The notes: generated from the sequence alone by a model not told the origin. A stretch of DNA of 64,000 bases from Companilactobacillus heilongjiangensis (GCF_000831645.3 NZ_CP012559.1:1054001-1118000); one strand, 5' to 3'. Counted from the stretch's first letter, positions 8,537-18,727 are shown. Numbers and translations are program-made.

Positions 8537-10234
8537 ATGAGCAAAAAAATTAAAATAATTTTGTTAAGTGGTGTACGTGAAAACGGAAAAAATATGTACG
8601 CCGTCGAAGTAAACGATGAGATCTATATCTTGGATATTGGTTTGCAATACCCTGATAATGACCTTTACGGAATTGATGTTGTTGTTCCAGATATGACTTA
8701 CATCAAGAAAAATATTGATAAAGTGGTCGGAGTATTCCTATCACATGGACACGCTGATGCAATCGGTGCTTTGCCATACTTGATCAGTGATTTTGATATT
8801 CCAGTATTTGGTTCAGAAATGACCATTGAATTGGCTAAAATTGTTTGTTCAAATGATCGTCGTAGTAAGAAATTCAACAATTTCCATGTTATTGACGAAA
8901 ATACTGCTATTGATTTTGAAGAAGCTTCAATTTCTTTCTTCAAGACAACACACTCAATTCCTGGTTCTTTAGGAACAGTTATCAGCACTTCTGAAGGTCA
9001 AATCGTTTATACGGGTGACTTCAAGTTTGATCAAGCTGCTGCACCTACTTATAAGACTGACTATGGTCGTATCGCTAAAATCGGTAGTGACCGTGTTATC
9101 GCACTGTTGAGTGACTCTGCTAATGCTGAATCACCTTATGAAAACTCAAGTGAAAAAGACATCTATGAGTATATTTTAGATACATTCAGCTATCATAATG
9201 GTCGAATTATCGTGGCTCAAGTCGCTTCAAACATTCAAAGAATGCAACAAGTTATGGATGCTGCTGACAAGACTGGTCGTCGAGTATTCCTTTCAGGAAC
9301 TGATGCTGAAAAGATTTTGAAAACTGCTATGAACTTAGGTTATTTGAAGATCAGCAACAAAGAATTGTTGGTTAAACCTAAGGAATTAAAGAATGTCGAC
9401 AAGAATAAATTAGTTGTTATTGAAACAGGTAAGATGGGTGAACCCGTTAAATTGCTTCAAAAGATGGCTAATCCTGCCGCTAAGACTAAGTTCCAAATTG
9501 AAGAGGGCGATTTAGTATTTATTGCTACAACACCTTCACACGCTATGGATACAACTGTTGCTAAGGCCCGTGACGCCATTTATCGTACTGGTGCTGAGGT
9601 TAAAGCTCTTAGTGATGATAAACATTCTTCAGGTCATGCTAATAAGTCTGACTTGCAATTGATGATCAACTTGTTGAATCCTGAAAATGTTATTCCAATT
9701 CAAGGGGAATACCGTCTTTTGGACGCCCATGCTCGAATTGCTAATGAAACAGGTATTCCATATCAAAATATTTTCCTAACTAAAAAGGGTGATGTTCTAA
9801 ATTACGAAAACGGTCAATTCTACCAAGGTAAGTCTGTTGATGCCGGAGATACCATGATTGATGGTATTGGTGTTGGCGATATCGGTAGTATCGTTCTTCG
9901 TGATCGTGAATTATTGGCCGAGGACGGGGTCTTTATCGCGGTAGCTACAATTGACCGTAAGAAGAAGAAAGTCGTCGCTAAGCCTAAAATAACGGCACGT
10001 GGCTTCGTTTATATGCGAGCTAGTCGTGATTTGTTGAGTGAAAGCTCAGATATTATCGTTAATACGATTGTTGACTACATGCAAGATAACAAAGATTTCG
10101 ATTGGTCAGATTTGAAGCAAGGTGTTCGTGACAAGTTAAATCATTTCTTGTATGAACAAACCAACAGACATCCAGTTATTTTGCCAGTGATCATGGAAGT
10201 TAATCAAAACAGACACAGAAAAGCAAAGAATTAG
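8537..10234 (+). CDS. rnjB: Ribonuclease J family protein, probably RNase J2
   Basis: Metallo-beta-lactamase/beta-CASP nuclease that takes part in 5'-3' exonuclease and endonuclease mRNA decay and rRNA maturation. 565 residues from ATG 8537 (8531 is an alternative). The metal-binding motif reads SHGHADAIGALPYL, so the canonical HxHxDH has Ala in place of its last His. The later beta-CASP motif KHSSGHANKSDLQLMINLLNP is intact and the C-terminal domain is present. A degenerate HxHxDH motif and the position after rpsO (rpsO-pnp-rnjB in staphylococci) point to RNase J2, the weak partner of J1. No pnp gene lies between. J1 should be elsewhere in the genome. Confidence 0.85.
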   Translation: MSKKIKIILLSGVRENGKNMYAVEVNDEIYILDIGLQYPDNDLYGIDVVVPDMTYIKKNIDKVVGVFLSHGHADAIGALPYLISDFDIPVFGSEMTIELAKIVCSNDRRSKKFNNFHVIDENTAIDFEEASISFFKTTHSIPGSLGTVISTSEGQIVYTGDFKFDQAAAPTYKTDYGRIAKIGSDRVIALLSDSANAESPYENSSEKDIYEYILDTFSYHNGRIIVAQVASNIQRMQQVMDAADKTGRRVFLSGTDAEKILKTAMNLGYLKISNKELLVKPKELKNVDKNKLVVIETGKMGEPVKLLQKMANPAAKTKFQIEEGDLVFIATTPSHAMDTTVAKARDAIYRTGAEVKALSDDKHSSGHANKSDLQLMINLLNPENVIPIQGEYRLLDAHARIANETGIPYQNIFLTKKGDVLNYENGQFYQGKSVDAGDTMIDGIGVGDIGSIVLRDRELLAEDGVFIAVATIDRKKKKVVAKPKITARGFVYMRASRDLLSESSDIIVNTIVDYMQDNKDFDWSDLKQGVRDKLNHFLYEQTNRHPVILPVIMEVNQNRHRKAKN

Positions 10235-10271
10235 ATTGATTTAATCTATTCGGATATTGTTGAGGTATTGT

Positions 10272-11219
10272 ATGGACGATTCAGATAATCTAAAAAAAAT
10301 TATTGATCAGGCTGACGAGGCCTTTGACCAAGGTAATTGGGTCGAAGCAACTGATTTATACACACAAGCATATTCGATGCAGCAATCCTTTGATATTAAC
10401 AGGGGGCTTGCTGCTTCTTTATTGAATCAAAAAAGACCAGGCGATGCCGAAGCTGTGATTTTAGATTATTTTAACTATTACCTCAGTGAGCCCCAAACGG
10501 CTGAATTGGCATTGGATATCGTGTTGGAAAACAACGATTTTTTGTTGGCTAATCAAATGTTGAATTATTATGATGCTAATCCGTCTCCAAAAGTTAAAGC
10601 AGAAATGGTCGATGATTTTATCAAACGAATTACTATTGCTGAAGATCGGCATGAACGCTCGTTTAAACCTGAGAAGGAAAAAATTATCGGTCGACTGCTT
10701 TCAATAGTGACTGAGTCGACAGGTGATCAAATTCAATTGCTAAGAAAATTGCGAGAATTTAACAAAGCTGATTACATCAAAAATGCCAAGATATTATTGG
10801 GCAATCCCTTGCTACATCCGCTTTTAAAGAGTGAAGCCTTGGAGAATTTGTTGAAATTAGGTGTCAGTGAAAAGGTAGATATTTCGTTCTATGGCGAAAA
10901 TAAAACTTGCATTCCAAGCAAGCTAATGCCTATTATGTCAACTGATGTCTATTTGAAAATGTGTGACGAGTTGGAAAAATTATTGACCGATGAAAACGAA
11001 ACTCAGCTCGAGAACTTCAAAGGTGAATTGTCGCTTTATGCCGCATTTGTCTATCCTTTTGGTGATGAAATAATAAAAACGCCTCAGCTCTGGACAAAAG
11101 CAATGCTTTTAAGGTATGGTTTAGTAGATGATTCACAAGTAAGTGATAATCAAGGTTTAGACGATGTGAAAACTTGGTTAAAGAGGTTCGATGAGCTGAT
11201 AAATACCTTTCAGGAGTGA
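10272..11219 (+). CDS. TPR-like repeat protein of unknown function
   Basis: 315-residue soluble, acidic, largely helical protein. The start at ATG 10272 (MDDSDNLKKIIDQADEAF) is supported by GAGG about 7 nt upstream; TTG 10257 is an alternative. The first 100 residues read as tetratricopeptide-like helix pairs (FDQGNWVEATDLYTQAYS, then RGLAASLLNQKRPGDAEAVILDYF). The rest has no motif I recognise. It lies 38 nt downstream of the RNase J gene and before tuf, probably cotranscribed with the former. TPR proteins act as protein-protein scaffolds; the partner is unknown. Confidence 0.6.
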   Translation: MDDSDNLKKIIDQADEAFDQGNWVEATDLYTQAYSMQQSFDINRGLAASLLNQKRPGDAEAVILDYFNYYLSEPQTAELALDIVLENNDFLLANQMLNYYDANPSPKVKAEMVDDFIKRITIAEDRHERSFKPEKEKIIGRLLSIVTESTGDQIQLLRKLREFNKADYIKNAKILLGNPLLHPLLKSEALENLLKLGVSEKVDISFYGENKTCIPSKLMPIMSTDVYLKMCDELEKLLTDENETQLENFKGELSLYAAFVYPFGDEIIKTPQLWTKAMLLRYGLVDDSQVSDNQGLDDVKTWLKRFDELINTFQE

Positions 11220-11318
11220 AATTTTTTAAATTTTTTCACTTTGAGTATTTACAATTACGTTTACGGCCTGTATACTCCAAAGAGTATATTTTTAGTCGGT
11301 GATTTGCTATGAATTAAT

Positions 11319-11346
11319 TTGCTTTCACCTCTGAAAGTAGTATAAT
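11319..11346 (+). promoter_or_regulatory. Putative promoter of tuf
   Basis: -35 TTGCTT at 11319-11324 and -10 TATAAT at 11341-11346 with a 16-nt spacer, about 80 nt upstream of the tuf start. The spacer is one base short of optimal. Confidence 0.6.
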
Positions 11347-11424
11347 TTTTCAGTAAAGAGTCGTCTAAAGAACATTTTCTTTGGATCAATCTTATGAAAT
11401 GAAATTTTAGGAGGATTCTTTGTA

Positions 11425-12615
11425 ATGGCAGAAAAAGAACATTATGAGAGAACAAAGCCCCATGTAAATATTGGGACAATTGGTCACGTTGACCACGGTA
11501 AGACTACTTTAACAGCAGCAATCACTAAGGTATTGGCTGACAAAGGTTTAGCTAAGGCTGAAGATTACGCTGATATCGATAAAGCCCCAGAAGAAAAGGA
11601 ACGTGGGATTACTATCAACACTGCTCACGTTGAATACGAAACTGAAAAGCGTCACTATGCACATATCGATGCTCCAGGACACGCTGATTACGTTAAGAAT
11701 ATGATCACTGGTGCTGCACAAATGGATGGTGCCATCCTTGTTGTTGCTGCAACTGATGGTCCTATGCCACAAACTCGTGAACACATCTTGCTTGCTCGCC
11801 AAGTTGGTGTTGGCTACATCGTTGTCTTCTTGAACAAGACTGACCTTGTTGATGACCCAGAACTAGTTGATCTAGTTGAGATGGAAGTTCGTGAACTTCT
11901 ATCAGAATACGATTTCCCAGGGGATGACATTCCTGTTATCCGTGGTTCAGCTTTGAAGGCTCTTCAAGGTGACCCAGAAGAAATCAAACACGTTGAAGAA
12001 TTACTTGATGTTGTTGATGAATACATCCCAACACCAGAACGTGATAATACAAAACCATTCATGATGCCTGTTGAAGATGTCTTCACTATCACTGGTCGTG
12101 GTACTGTTGCATCTGGTCGTATCGATCGTGGTGAAGTTAAGATTGGTGACGAAGTTGAAATCGTTGGTTTGAAGCCAGAAGTATTGAAGTCAACTGTTAC
12201 TGGTCTAGAAATGTTCCGTAAGACATTGGATCTTGGTGAAGCCGGAGATAACGTTGGTGTTCTTCTTCGTGGTATTAACCGTGACCAAATCGAACGTGGA
12301 CAAGTTCTTGCTAAACCAGGTTCAATCAAGACTCACAACAAGTTCAAGGGTGAAGTTTATATTATGAGTAAAGAAGAAGGTGGACGTCATACTCCATTCT
12401 TCTCAAACTATCGTCCACAATTCTACTTCCATACAACTGATGTTACTGGTGTTATTGAATTGCCAGAAGGTGTAGAAATGGTTATGCCTGGTGACCAAGT
12501 TACTTTTGAAGTTGACTTGATTGCTCCAGTTGCTATTGAAAATGGTACAAGATTTACTGTTCGTGAAGGTGGCCGTACTGTTGGTGCCGGAGTTGTTACA
12601 GAAATCTTAGACTAA
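11425..12615 (+). CDS. tuf: Translation elongation factor Tu
   Basis: GTPase that delivers aminoacyl-tRNA to the ribosomal A site. 396 residues, full length. G1 is GHVDHGKTT (residues 19-27), followed by [13 protein letters not shown] (switch I), DAPGHADY (G3) and NKTD (G4); then the two beta-barrel domains with [13 protein letters not shown]. Codon use is strongly biased, as for a highly expressed gene. The ribosome site is AGGAGG at 11410-11415. It has its own promoter and a terminator. Confidence 0.99.
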   Translation: MAEKEHYERTKPHVNIGTIGHVDHGKTTLTAAITKVLADKGLAKAEDYADIDKAPEEKERGITINTAHVEYETEKRHYAHIDAPGHADYVKNMITGAAQMDGAILVVAATDGPMPQTREHILLARQVGVGYIVVFLNKTDLVDDPELVDLVEMEVRELLSEYDFPGDDIPVIRGSALKALQGDPEEIKHVEELLDVVDEYIPTPERDNTKPFMMPVEDVFTITGRGTVASGRIDRGEVKIGDEVEIVGLKPEVLKSTVTGLEMFRKTLDLGEAGDNVGVLLRGINRDQIERGQVLAKPGSIKTHNKFKGEVYIMSKEEGGRHTPFFSNYRPQFYFHTTDVTGVIELPEGVEMVMPGDQVTFEVDLIAPVAIENGTRFTVREGGRTVGAGVVTEILD

Positions 12616-12637
12616 TTTCTAAGTCGTGATGATAACT

Positions 12638-12672
12638 AAAAAAGAGTTGGAATAAATCCAGCTCTTTTTTTT
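12638..12672 (+). terminator. Terminator of tuf
   Basis: Stem AAAGAGTTGG / CCAGCTCTTT with a 7-nt loop and a run of eight T. Confidence 0.88.
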
Positions 12673-12694
12673 ATTGATAATTTATTGATAAATG

Positions 12695-12723
12695 TTCAAA
12701 AATGATGAAAAGTATCTTATAAT
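12695..12723 (+). promoter_or_regulatory. Putative promoter of tig
   Basis: -35-like TTCAAA at 12695-12700 and -10 TATAAT at 12718-12723 with a 17-nt spacer, about 115 nt upstream of tig. Confidence 0.5.
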
Positions 12724-12837
12724 AGTAAACATGATGTCTTAAAGTACCTATAAATCACGTCAAATGTTTACAATATCACCTTTTTAAGGTAATATTACAA
12801 AGTATGAGATCGTTGAAATACCGGAGGGATAATATAA

Positions 12838-14124
12838 ATGTCTGCTAAGGCTAAATTTACAAAAAAAGAAAATAACACTGGTGAATTGAAGTTTGAAATT
12901 GACCAAGACACAATCAAGCAAGGTTTGGATACTGCATTCAACCGTGTTAAGAAGAGTTTGAACGTACCTGGTTTCAGAAAAGGCCGCGTACCTCGCCAAA
13001 TCTTTAACCGTATGTACGGTGAAGAAGCATTGTACGAAGATGCTCTTAACGCTGTTTTACCAACTGCTTACGAAAAAGCTGTTACTGATACAAAGGTAGA
13101 ACCTGTTGACCAACCACAAATTTCCGTTGATTCAATGGAAAAAGACCAACCATGGGCTATTACAGCAACTATTACTGTAAAACCTGCTGTTGAACTTGGT
13201 GATTACAAAGGTATCGAAGTATCAAAACAAAAGCGTAACGTTATGAAGGCTGATGTTGAAGAACGTCTAGCTGACTTACAAAAACAACAAGCTGAACTTG
13301 TTCTTAAAGACGGTAAGGCTGAAAACGGCGATACAGTTATCATCGATTACGTTGGTACTGTTGACGGTAAAGAATTCGATGGTGGTAGCGCACAAAACTA
13401 CTCACTAGAACTTGGTTCAGGTTCATTCATTCCTGGATTCGAAGACCAATTAGTTGGTCACGCTGCTGGCGAAGATGTTGACGTTAAAGTTACATTCCCA
13501 GAAGATTACCAAGCTAAAGAATTAGCTGGCAAAGATGCTGTCTTTGCTACAAAACTTCACGAAGTTAAGACAAAGGAATTACCTGAATTAGATGATGACT
13601 TTGCTAAAGACGTTGATGAAGATGTTGATACTCTTGAAGAATTGAAGACAAAACTTCATGACGAAATCAAGGATCAAAAGAAAGAAACTGCTGAAGAAAA
13701 CATTCAAGAAGAAGCAATTTCTGGTGCTGTTAAGAACGCTAAACTTGATGCAATTCCTCAACCTATGATTGATACAGAAGTTGAAAACCAATTGAACCAA
13801 TACTTAGCTAACTTACGTCGTCAAGGTATCGATCCTAAATTGTACTATCAAATGACAGGTACAACAGAAGATACTTTGAAGAAACAATTTGCTAAAGATG
13901 CTGAAGAACGTGTTAAGACTGACTTAGTTATCGAAGCAATCGTTGCTAAAGAAGGCATCAAACCTTCAGAAGACGAAATTAAAGCAGAAATCAAGTCACT
14001 TTCTGACGAATACAAGATGGAAGAATCAGCTGTTAGAAATGCACTTTCTGACGAAATGTTGGCTCATGACATCGCTGCTAAGAAAGCAATCGAATTGATT
14101 GTTGACTCAGCTGTTGAAAAATAA
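12838..14124 (+). CDS. tig: Trigger factor, ribosome-bound chaperone and prolyl isomerase
   Basis: Binds ribosomal protein L23 at the exit tunnel and folds nascent chains. 428 residues, normal length. The N-terminal ribosome-binding domain carries the signature [14 protein letters not shown] (residues 40-53, TF motif GFRxGxxP). A central FKBP-type PPIase domain ([20 protein letters not shown]) and a long helical C-terminal domain follow. The ATG follows GGAGGG with good spacing. tig-clpX-ysxC is a common Firmicutes order. Confidence 0.97.
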   Translation: MSAKAKFTKKENNTGELKFEIDQDTIKQGLDTAFNRVKKSLNVPGFRKGRVPRQIFNRMYGEEALYEDALNAVLPTAYEKAVTDTKVEPVDQPQISVDSMEKDQPWAITATITVKPAVELGDYKGIEVSKQKRNVMKADVEERLADLQKQQAELVLKDGKAENGDTVIIDYVGTVDGKEFDGGSAQNYSLELGSGSFIPGFEDQLVGHAAGEDVDVKVTFPEDYQAKELAGKDAVFATKLHEVKTKELPELDDDFAKDVDEDVDTLEELKTKLHDEIKDQKKETAEENIQEEAISGAVKNAKLDAIPQPMIDTEVENQLNQYLANLRRQGIDPKLYYQMTGTTEDTLKKQFAKDAEERVKTDLVIEAIVAKEGIKPSEDEIKAEIKSLSDEYKMEESAVRNALSDEMLAHDIAAKKAIELIVDSAVEK

Positions 14125-14145
14125 GCAGTTCTGTTATTAGAATCT

Positions 14146-14171
14146 AGGAAGCCGGAAGGCTTCCTTTTTTT
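14146..14171 (+). terminator. Terminator of tig
   Basis: Perfect 8-bp stem AGGAAGCC / GGCTTCCT with GGAA loop and a T tract. Confidence 0.9.
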
Positions 14172-14263
14172 ATAAGACGACGTGTAAAACTAATTACTTT
14201 ACTCTTAATTATGACAATGCTAGACTTTCTAAAGTATTGGAACTATTGAAGGAGAAATCGCAT

Positions 14264-15511
14264 ATGTTTGATAGTACAGAAAATACTGGCACAATTAGCT
14301 GTTCATTTTGTGGTAAAACACAAGATCAAGTTAAAAAGATAGTTGCCGGACCTGGTGTCTATATTTGTAATGAATGTATTGATTTATGCAAAGAGATCAT
14401 AGACGAGGAATTAAACGAAGCTACACCATTGGATTTAGACAATATCCCTACACCTATTGAAATCAAGAAGATCCTTGACGATTACGTGATCGGACAAACT
14501 GACGCTAAGAGGGCATTGTCAGTTGCTGTTTATAATCACTATAAGAGAATTAATAAGATGGAACATCTAAAAGACGGCGAGACTGAATTACAAAAGAGTA
14601 ATATTGCCTTGATTGGACCTACCGGTTCAGGTAAGACTTTCCTTGCTCAAACTTTAGCTCGTATCTTGAAGGTGCCATTTGCCATTGCTGATGCTACAAC
14701 ACTTACTGAAGCTGGATATGTCGGTGAGGATGTTGAGAACATTCTTTTGAAACTTTTGCAAAACGCTGACTTCGATGTCGACAAGGCTGAACACGGTATT
14801 GTTTACATTGATGAAATCGATAAGATTGCTAAGAAGAGTGAGAATGTCTCAATTACTCGTGATGTTTCTGGTGAAGGTGTTCAACAAGCACTTTTGAAGA
14901 TTCTTGAAGGAACAATTGCTAGTGTGCCACCACAGGGTGGAAGAAAGCATCCTCAACAAGAACTTATTCAAATTGACACAACTAACATCCTCTTTATCGT
15001 TGGTGGTGCTTTTGATGGTATCGAAACTATTGTTAAGAACCGTCTCGGTGACAAGACAATTGGTTTTGGTGCTGAACAAAAGGTCAATATTGCTGAAGAG
15101 AAGAGTTTGATGCAACAAATTATTCCAGAAGATTTGATGAAGTTTGGTATAATTCCCGAATTCATTGGTCGTATTCCTATCGTTACAGCTCTTGAGAAGC
15201 TTACAGAGGACGATTTGGTAAATATCCTTACAAAGCCTAAGAATGCCTTAATCAAGCAATATAAGGAATTGATGGCTCTTGATGGAGTTGAATTACAATT
15301 TACTGATGGTGCTTTGAGAGAAATTGCTCAATTGTCAATTGAAAGAGATACTGGTGCCCGTGGGTTGAGATCTATCGTTGAAGAGACAATGCTCGATACG
15401 ATGTTTGAAATTCCTGGCCGTGATGACGTTGAAGGTATCAAGGTAACAAAAGATGCTGTTCGAAAAGTCAAAAAACCAGAGCTTATTTTGAAAAATGGAG
15501 AAGTTGCCTAA
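14264..15511 (+). CDS. clpX: ATP-dependent Clp protease ATP-binding subunit ClpX
   Basis: AAA+ unfoldase that feeds substrates to ClpP. The start at ATG 14264 is chosen because AAGGAG lies just upstream; an in-frame ATG at 14237 would add nine non-conserved residues. 415 residues. The N-terminal zinc-binding domain has the four cysteines CSFCGK and CNECIDLC. Walker A is GPTGSGKT, Walker [11 protein letters not shown], followed by sensor and C-terminal domains with GARGLRS. Complete. A terminator overlaps its stop codon before ysxC. Confidence 0.98.
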   Translation: MFDSTENTGTISCSFCGKTQDQVKKIVAGPGVYICNECIDLCKEIIDEELNEATPLDLDNIPTPIEIKKILDDYVIGQTDAKRALSVAVYNHYKRINKMEHLKDGETELQKSNIALIGPTGSGKTFLAQTLARILKVPFAIADATTLTEAGYVGEDVENILLKLLQNADFDVDKAEHGIVYIDEIDKIAKKSENVSITRDVSGEGVQQALLKILEGTIASVPPQGGRKHPQQELIQIDTTNILFIVGGAFDGIETIVKNRLGDKTIGFGAEQKVNIAEEKSLMQQIIPEDLMKFGIIPEFIGRIPIVTALEKLTEDDLVNILTKPKNALIKQYKELMALDGVELQFTDGALREIAQLSIERDTGARGLRSIVEETMLDTMFEIPGRDDVEGIKVTKDAVRKVKKPELILKNGEVA

Positions 15512-15528
15512 TTGGCAGCTTTTTTTTT
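15502..15528 (+). terminator. Terminator overlapping the clpX stop codon
   Basis: Stem AGTTGCC / GGCAGCT with the clpX TAA in the loop, followed by nine T. It probably attenuates read-through into ysxC. Confidence 0.75.
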
Positions 15529-15559
15529 ATATGGTAAAATTGTTCCATTGAGGTGAATT

Positions 15560-16144
15560 ATGCAGGTAAATAATGTAACTATGAATTTAAGTGCCGTCAG
15601 TTCAAAGCAGTATCCAGATGAAGGTTATCCTGAAATTGCTTTGTTAGGCCGCTCAAACGTTGGTAAGTCATCATTGATAAATACGTTGATCAACCGAAAA
15701 AGCTTTGCGAGAACGTCTAGTACGCCCGGTAAGACGCAAACTTTGAATTTCTATAATATCGAAGACCAACTATATTTAGTTGATGTTCCTGGTTATGGAT
15801 TTGCCAAAGTTTCTAAGAAGCAACGTGAAGAATTCGGTGTCATGATTGAAGAATATTTAACGACAAGAAGTCCATTGCGTGGTGTCGTTATTTTAGTTGA
15901 TGGTCGCCATGCACCTAGTGACGATGATATTTCAATGTATCAATTCGTCAGTTATTACCACATTCCAACTCTTATCGTTGCAACAAAGATGGATAAGGTT
16001 AAAGGTAATCAATGGAATAAGACTGTCAGTCAAGTTAAGAAAGCTATGGGAGTCAATCAAACAGACTCATTGCAATTGTTCAGTGCCGCTACTAAAAAGG
16101 GTAAGGACGAAGTTTGGACTTGGATTGAAGATCATATGAAGTAA
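15560..16144 (+). CDS. ysxC: Ribosome biogenesis GTPase YsxC/EngB
   Basis: Essential TRAFAC-class GTPase needed for assembly of the 50S subunit. 194 residues, full length. G1 is GRSNVGKSS, the switch region contains [14 protein letters not shown]3 is DVPGYG, and G4 is ATKMDK; the C-terminal part contains LFSAATKKG (G5-like SAxxKxG). The ATG at 15560 follows GAGGTG. It lies 48 nt downstream of clpX and ends the cluster; a large hairpin follows. Confidence 0.96.
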   Translation: MQVNNVTMNLSAVSSKQYPDEGYPEIALLGRSNVGKSSLINTLINRKSFARTSSTPGKTQTLNFYNIEDQLYLVDVPGYGFAKVSKKQREEFGVMIEEYLTTRSPLRGVVILVDGRHAPSDDDISMYQFVSYYHIPTLIVATKMDKVKGNQWNKTVSQVKKAMGVNQTDSLQLFSAATKKGKDEVWTWIEDHMK

Positions 16145-16156
16145 GAGAGTGCCGAT

Positions 16157-16254
16157 AAAACATGGTCAGCTTTCAAGCATTAAGGCAAACAAGACGCGTA
16201 ATCCGATTTTGGATTGCGCGTCTTGTTTGGTTTAAGTGAAAAAAGCTATGTTTT
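16157..16254 (+). terminator. Large two-tier hairpin after ysxC, probable terminator
   Basis: The inner 19-bp stem (16186-16204 with 16211-16229, one G-T wobble) closes a 6-nt loop. An outer, interrupted stem pairs AAAACAT...AGCTTTC (16157-16174) with GAAAAAAGCT-ATGTTTT (about 16238-16254). It is much longer than a normal intrinsic terminator, with only a short T run after the inner stem. It may also serve as an mRNA 3'-end stabiliser. Confidence 0.55.
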
Positions 16255-16463
16255 GTTGCACGTTTATGACTGCATATTTAAGACAAAAAGTAGTTATGTT
16301 ACAGTCTCTTTTGGATTGGAGTTTTAGGGAGCAATATCCTGTAAATTCCAAATTATTTCCGCAGTTAATATTATATTTTCGTATTAGTGGTTAATTAATA
16401 TTCGATAATGAAACAGAAGTAAATTAATAATCACTATAATTGCCAGCACTTAGATACACTGTA

Positions 16464-17039
16464 TTAATCTTTAAAATTAATAATTTTTTCAAAAGTGAAT
16501 TGATTATTTTCGTAAGTAAATTTCAAAATACTGCAATTAGTAAAACCACTAGCACGTAATTTAGTCATGTCAGTATACAAGTCAGAAAACATCATCATGG
16601 CACCAGCGTGACTGACCACAAACACCGTCTGATTGTCTTCTTGCATGATTGCTGTCAATGTATTATTAACACGCTGTTGGGCAGCTTGGTTATCCTCGCC
16701 ACCAAATTGAACATAGTAGTCGCCGAAATGTTTTTTAGGATCATCTTTTGGATGCAAATATTCGGGAGCACCTTCAAATTTTCCAAATGAGAGCTCTCTT
16801 AAACCCTTTAAGCGTTTATATGGCATGTCAGTGACAAGTTCCAATGTATCGCTGGCACGCTCAGATGTTGAGCAATAACAGGCATCAAATTTAATATGAT
16901 TATCTTTGAAGTACTGTCCAGCTACTTTGGCTTGTTCAATTCCTTTGGCAGTCAATGGTGAATCGCACCAACCTTGGATACGTTGTTGAATATTAAACAA
17001 TGTTTGACCGTGACGCATGATGTAGAGTGTCTTTTTCAA
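16464..17039 (-). CDS. Histidine phosphatase superfamily protein (phosphoglycerate mutase-like)
   Basis: 191-residue cytoplasmic protein of the histidine phosphatase superfamily. The catalytic MRHGQTLFN motif is at residues 8-16, with the conserved Arg/Glu region CSTSERASDTLEL and ELSFGKFEG, and a second catalytic His in VVSHAGAMM. Length and motifs suit a broad-specificity phosphatase or a cofactor-dependent phosphoglycerate mutase homologue. It is shorter than the glycolytic enzyme (about 230 residues), so I favour phosphatase. It starts at TTG 17039 behind a GGGGG-rich ribosome site. Confidence 0.85.
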   Translation of the reverse strand: MKKTLYIMRHGQTLFNIQQRIQGWCDSPLTAKGIEQAKVAGQYFKDNHIKFDACYCSTSERASDTLELVTDMPYKRLKGLRELSFGKFEGAPEYLHPKDDPKKHFGDYYVQFGGEDNQAAQQRVNNTLTAIMQEDNQTVFVVSHAGAMMMFSDLYTDMTKLRASGFTNCSILKFTYENNQFTFEKIINFKD

Positions 17040-17092
17040 AAATATTCCCCCTTTGTAAGCACTTTAATTATACAATAACACCAAAAAATACC

Positions 17093-17121
17093 TTGAAAAT
17101 TATCAAAGTGGTGTGTATCAT
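17093..17121 (+). promoter_or_regulatory. Putative promoter of the tyrS leader
   Basis: -35 TTGAAA at 17093-17098 and -10 TATCAT at 17116-17121 with a 17-nt spacer, about 40 nt upstream of the T-box stem I. Confidence 0.6.
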
Positions 17122-17157
17122 TCTATCTATAAGTAATATTTTAGTTTTAAAACAAGT

Positions 17158-17340
17158 AGTGATTTACTTCAGTGTTCAGAGAATTGACGGTTGGTGCGAG
17201 TCAAGCAGGGTAAATTGTGAAATACTGGTAAAATTCGTGTCCTACGTTAATAGGAGTAAAGAGCAAGCTAATAAGCTTGAATTTGGGTGGTACCGCGCAA
17301 ATAGCGTCCCTGCATAATTGCAGGGGCGCTTTTTTTATTT
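17158..17340 (+). ncRNA. T-box leader RNA controlling tyrS
   Basis: tRNA-sensing riboswitch. Stem I is closed by TTACTTC (about 17162) with GGAGTAA (about 17259) and contains the AGAGAA S-turn sequence and GGTGCGAG. A TAC (Tyr) triplet at 17243-17245 sits in the expected specifier position near the 3' side of stem I. The T-box consensus TGGGTGGTACCGCG is at 17283-17297. A strong terminator follows at 17303-17336, the competing structure. Uncharged tRNA-Tyr should stabilise antitermination and allow tyrS transcription. Confidence 0.93.
17303..17336 (+). terminator. T-box terminator hairpin
   Basis: Stem AGCGTCCCTGCA / TGCAGGGGCGCT with a short loop and seven T, directly 3' of the T-box sequence. 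Confidence 0.93.
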
Positions 17341-17372
17341 CTTTAACGAGGATAACAACAGGAGGAAGATTT

Positions 17373-18617
17373 ATGAACATTATTGACGAATTATCATGGC
17401 GTGGTTTGATCAATCAACAATCAGACGAAGAGGGCTTACGTGATTTAGTTGATTCGAAAGATATTTCACTATACTGTGGTATGGATCCAACAGGGGATTC
17501 TATGCATATCGGTCACTTGTTGCCATTTATGACTTTGGAAAGATTTGGCAAGTTTGGTCACCATCCATACATCGTTATTGGTGGAGCTACTGGTTCAATT
17601 GGTGATCCAAGTGGTAAAAAAGCAGAACGTCCTATGCAAACTATGGACCAAGTTAACCACAACGTTGAAGCTTTGAGCAATCAAGCCAACAAAATTTTCA
17701 ATGGCTTTACAATGGTTAACAACTACGACTGGACTGAACCTATTGGTATTCTTGACTTCTTGCGTGATTACGGTAAGTTGTTCAACGTTAATACAATGCT
17801 AAACAAGGAAATTATTTCTAGTCGTTTGGAAGTTGGTATTTCATTTACTGAATTCACATACCAAATCCTTCAATCACTTGATTTCTTAACACTTTACCGT
17901 CAACACAACGTGCAATTACAAGTCGGTGGTGGTGACCAATGGGGTAACTTAACTGCTGGTCTTGATTTGATTCACAAGGCTGAAGGTCAAGATGCTAAAG
18001 TTTACGCTTTGACAATTCCATTATTGTTGAAGTCTGACGGTACAAAATTCGGTAAGACTGCTGGTGGTGCTATTTGGCTTGATCCTAAGAAGACTTCACC
18101 TTACGAATTCTATCAATTCTGGTTCAACCAAGATGATAAAGACGTTGTTAACTTGTTGAAGAAGTTTACTTTCTTGAGCAAAGAACAAATTGAAGATTTA
18201 GCTGAATCAGTTAAGACAGCACCTGAAAAACGCTTGGCTCAAAAGACTTTGGCCCAAGAAGTTACTAAGTTTGTTCACGGTGAAGAAGCTTTGAAGACTG
18301 CTGAAAAAATTACTGATGTCTTGTTCTCTGGTGAAATCCAAGAACTAACAACTGAAGAAGTTGCTGAAGCCTTCCACGGTGTACCAAGTGCTGAAATCTC
18401 AGCTGATCCAATCAACTTGGTTGACCTATTGATTGCCACAAATGTTGACAAATCAAAACGTCAAGCACGTGAAGATATTCAAAATGGTGCCATCAGAATC
18501 AACGGTGAAAAACTAACTGATACAACAACTGAAATCGAACCAAAAGATTCATTTGATGGTAAGTACATCGTTATTCGTCGTGGTAAAAAGAAGTACTTCT
18601 TAGCTACTGTTAAATAG
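17373..18617 (+). CDS. tyrS: Tyrosyl-tRNA synthetase
   Basis: Class I synthetase charging tRNA-Tyr. The start at ATG 17373 (MNIIDELSWRGLI) follows AGGAGGAAG; the frame extends upstream into the T-box but that part is not coding. 414 residues. The HIGH-type motif is SMHIGHLLPF and the KMSKS-type motif KFGKTAGGAIWL. Tyrosine-site sequences GGGDQWGN are present, and an S4 RNA-binding domain ends the protein (KSKRQAREDIQNGAIRING). Controlled by the T-box leader. Confidence 0.98.
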   Translation: MNIIDELSWRGLINQQSDEEGLRDLVDSKDISLYCGMDPTGDSMHIGHLLPFMTLERFGKFGHHPYIVIGGATGSIGDPSGKKAERPMQTMDQVNHNVEALSNQANKIFNGFTMVNNYDWTEPIGILDFLRDYGKLFNVNTMLNKEIISSRLEVGISFTEFTYQILQSLDFLTLYRQHNVQLQVGGGDQWGNLTAGLDLIHKAEGQDAKVYALTIPLLLKSDGTKFGKTAGGAIWLDPKKTSPYEFYQFWFNQDDKDVVNLLKKFTFLSKEQIEDLAESVKTAPEKRLAQKTLAQEVTKFVHGEEALKTAEKITDVLFSGEIQELTTEEVAEAFHGVPSAEISADPINLVDLLIATNVDKSKRQAREDIQNGAIRINGEKLTDTTTEIEPKDSFDGKYIVIRRGKKKYFLATVK

Positions 18618-18671
18618 ATATTAATTTAATTGTTTAAAATAATTTGTTAAGGGTTGCGAGTGGCTTATTTA

Positions 18672-18706
18672 TAGTTCTGAGCAGACAAATTGTCTGTTAG
18701 AGCTTT
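18672..18706 (+). terminator. Possible terminator after tyrS
   Basis: Hairpin AGTTCTGAGCAGACAA / TTGTCTGTTAGAGCT with few following T; weak as a terminator but a clear dyad between tyrS and the pyr promoter. Confidence 0.4.
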
Positions 18707-18727
18707 CAAACAATCCAATAAAAAATG

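Noticed and set aside
14849-15255. Minus-strand and other-frame ORFs inside clpX
   Set aside because: Shadows of the strongly coding clpX frame; the same applies to antisense ORFs in tuf, rpsT, pyrB, holA, comEC, the permease genes and lacG.
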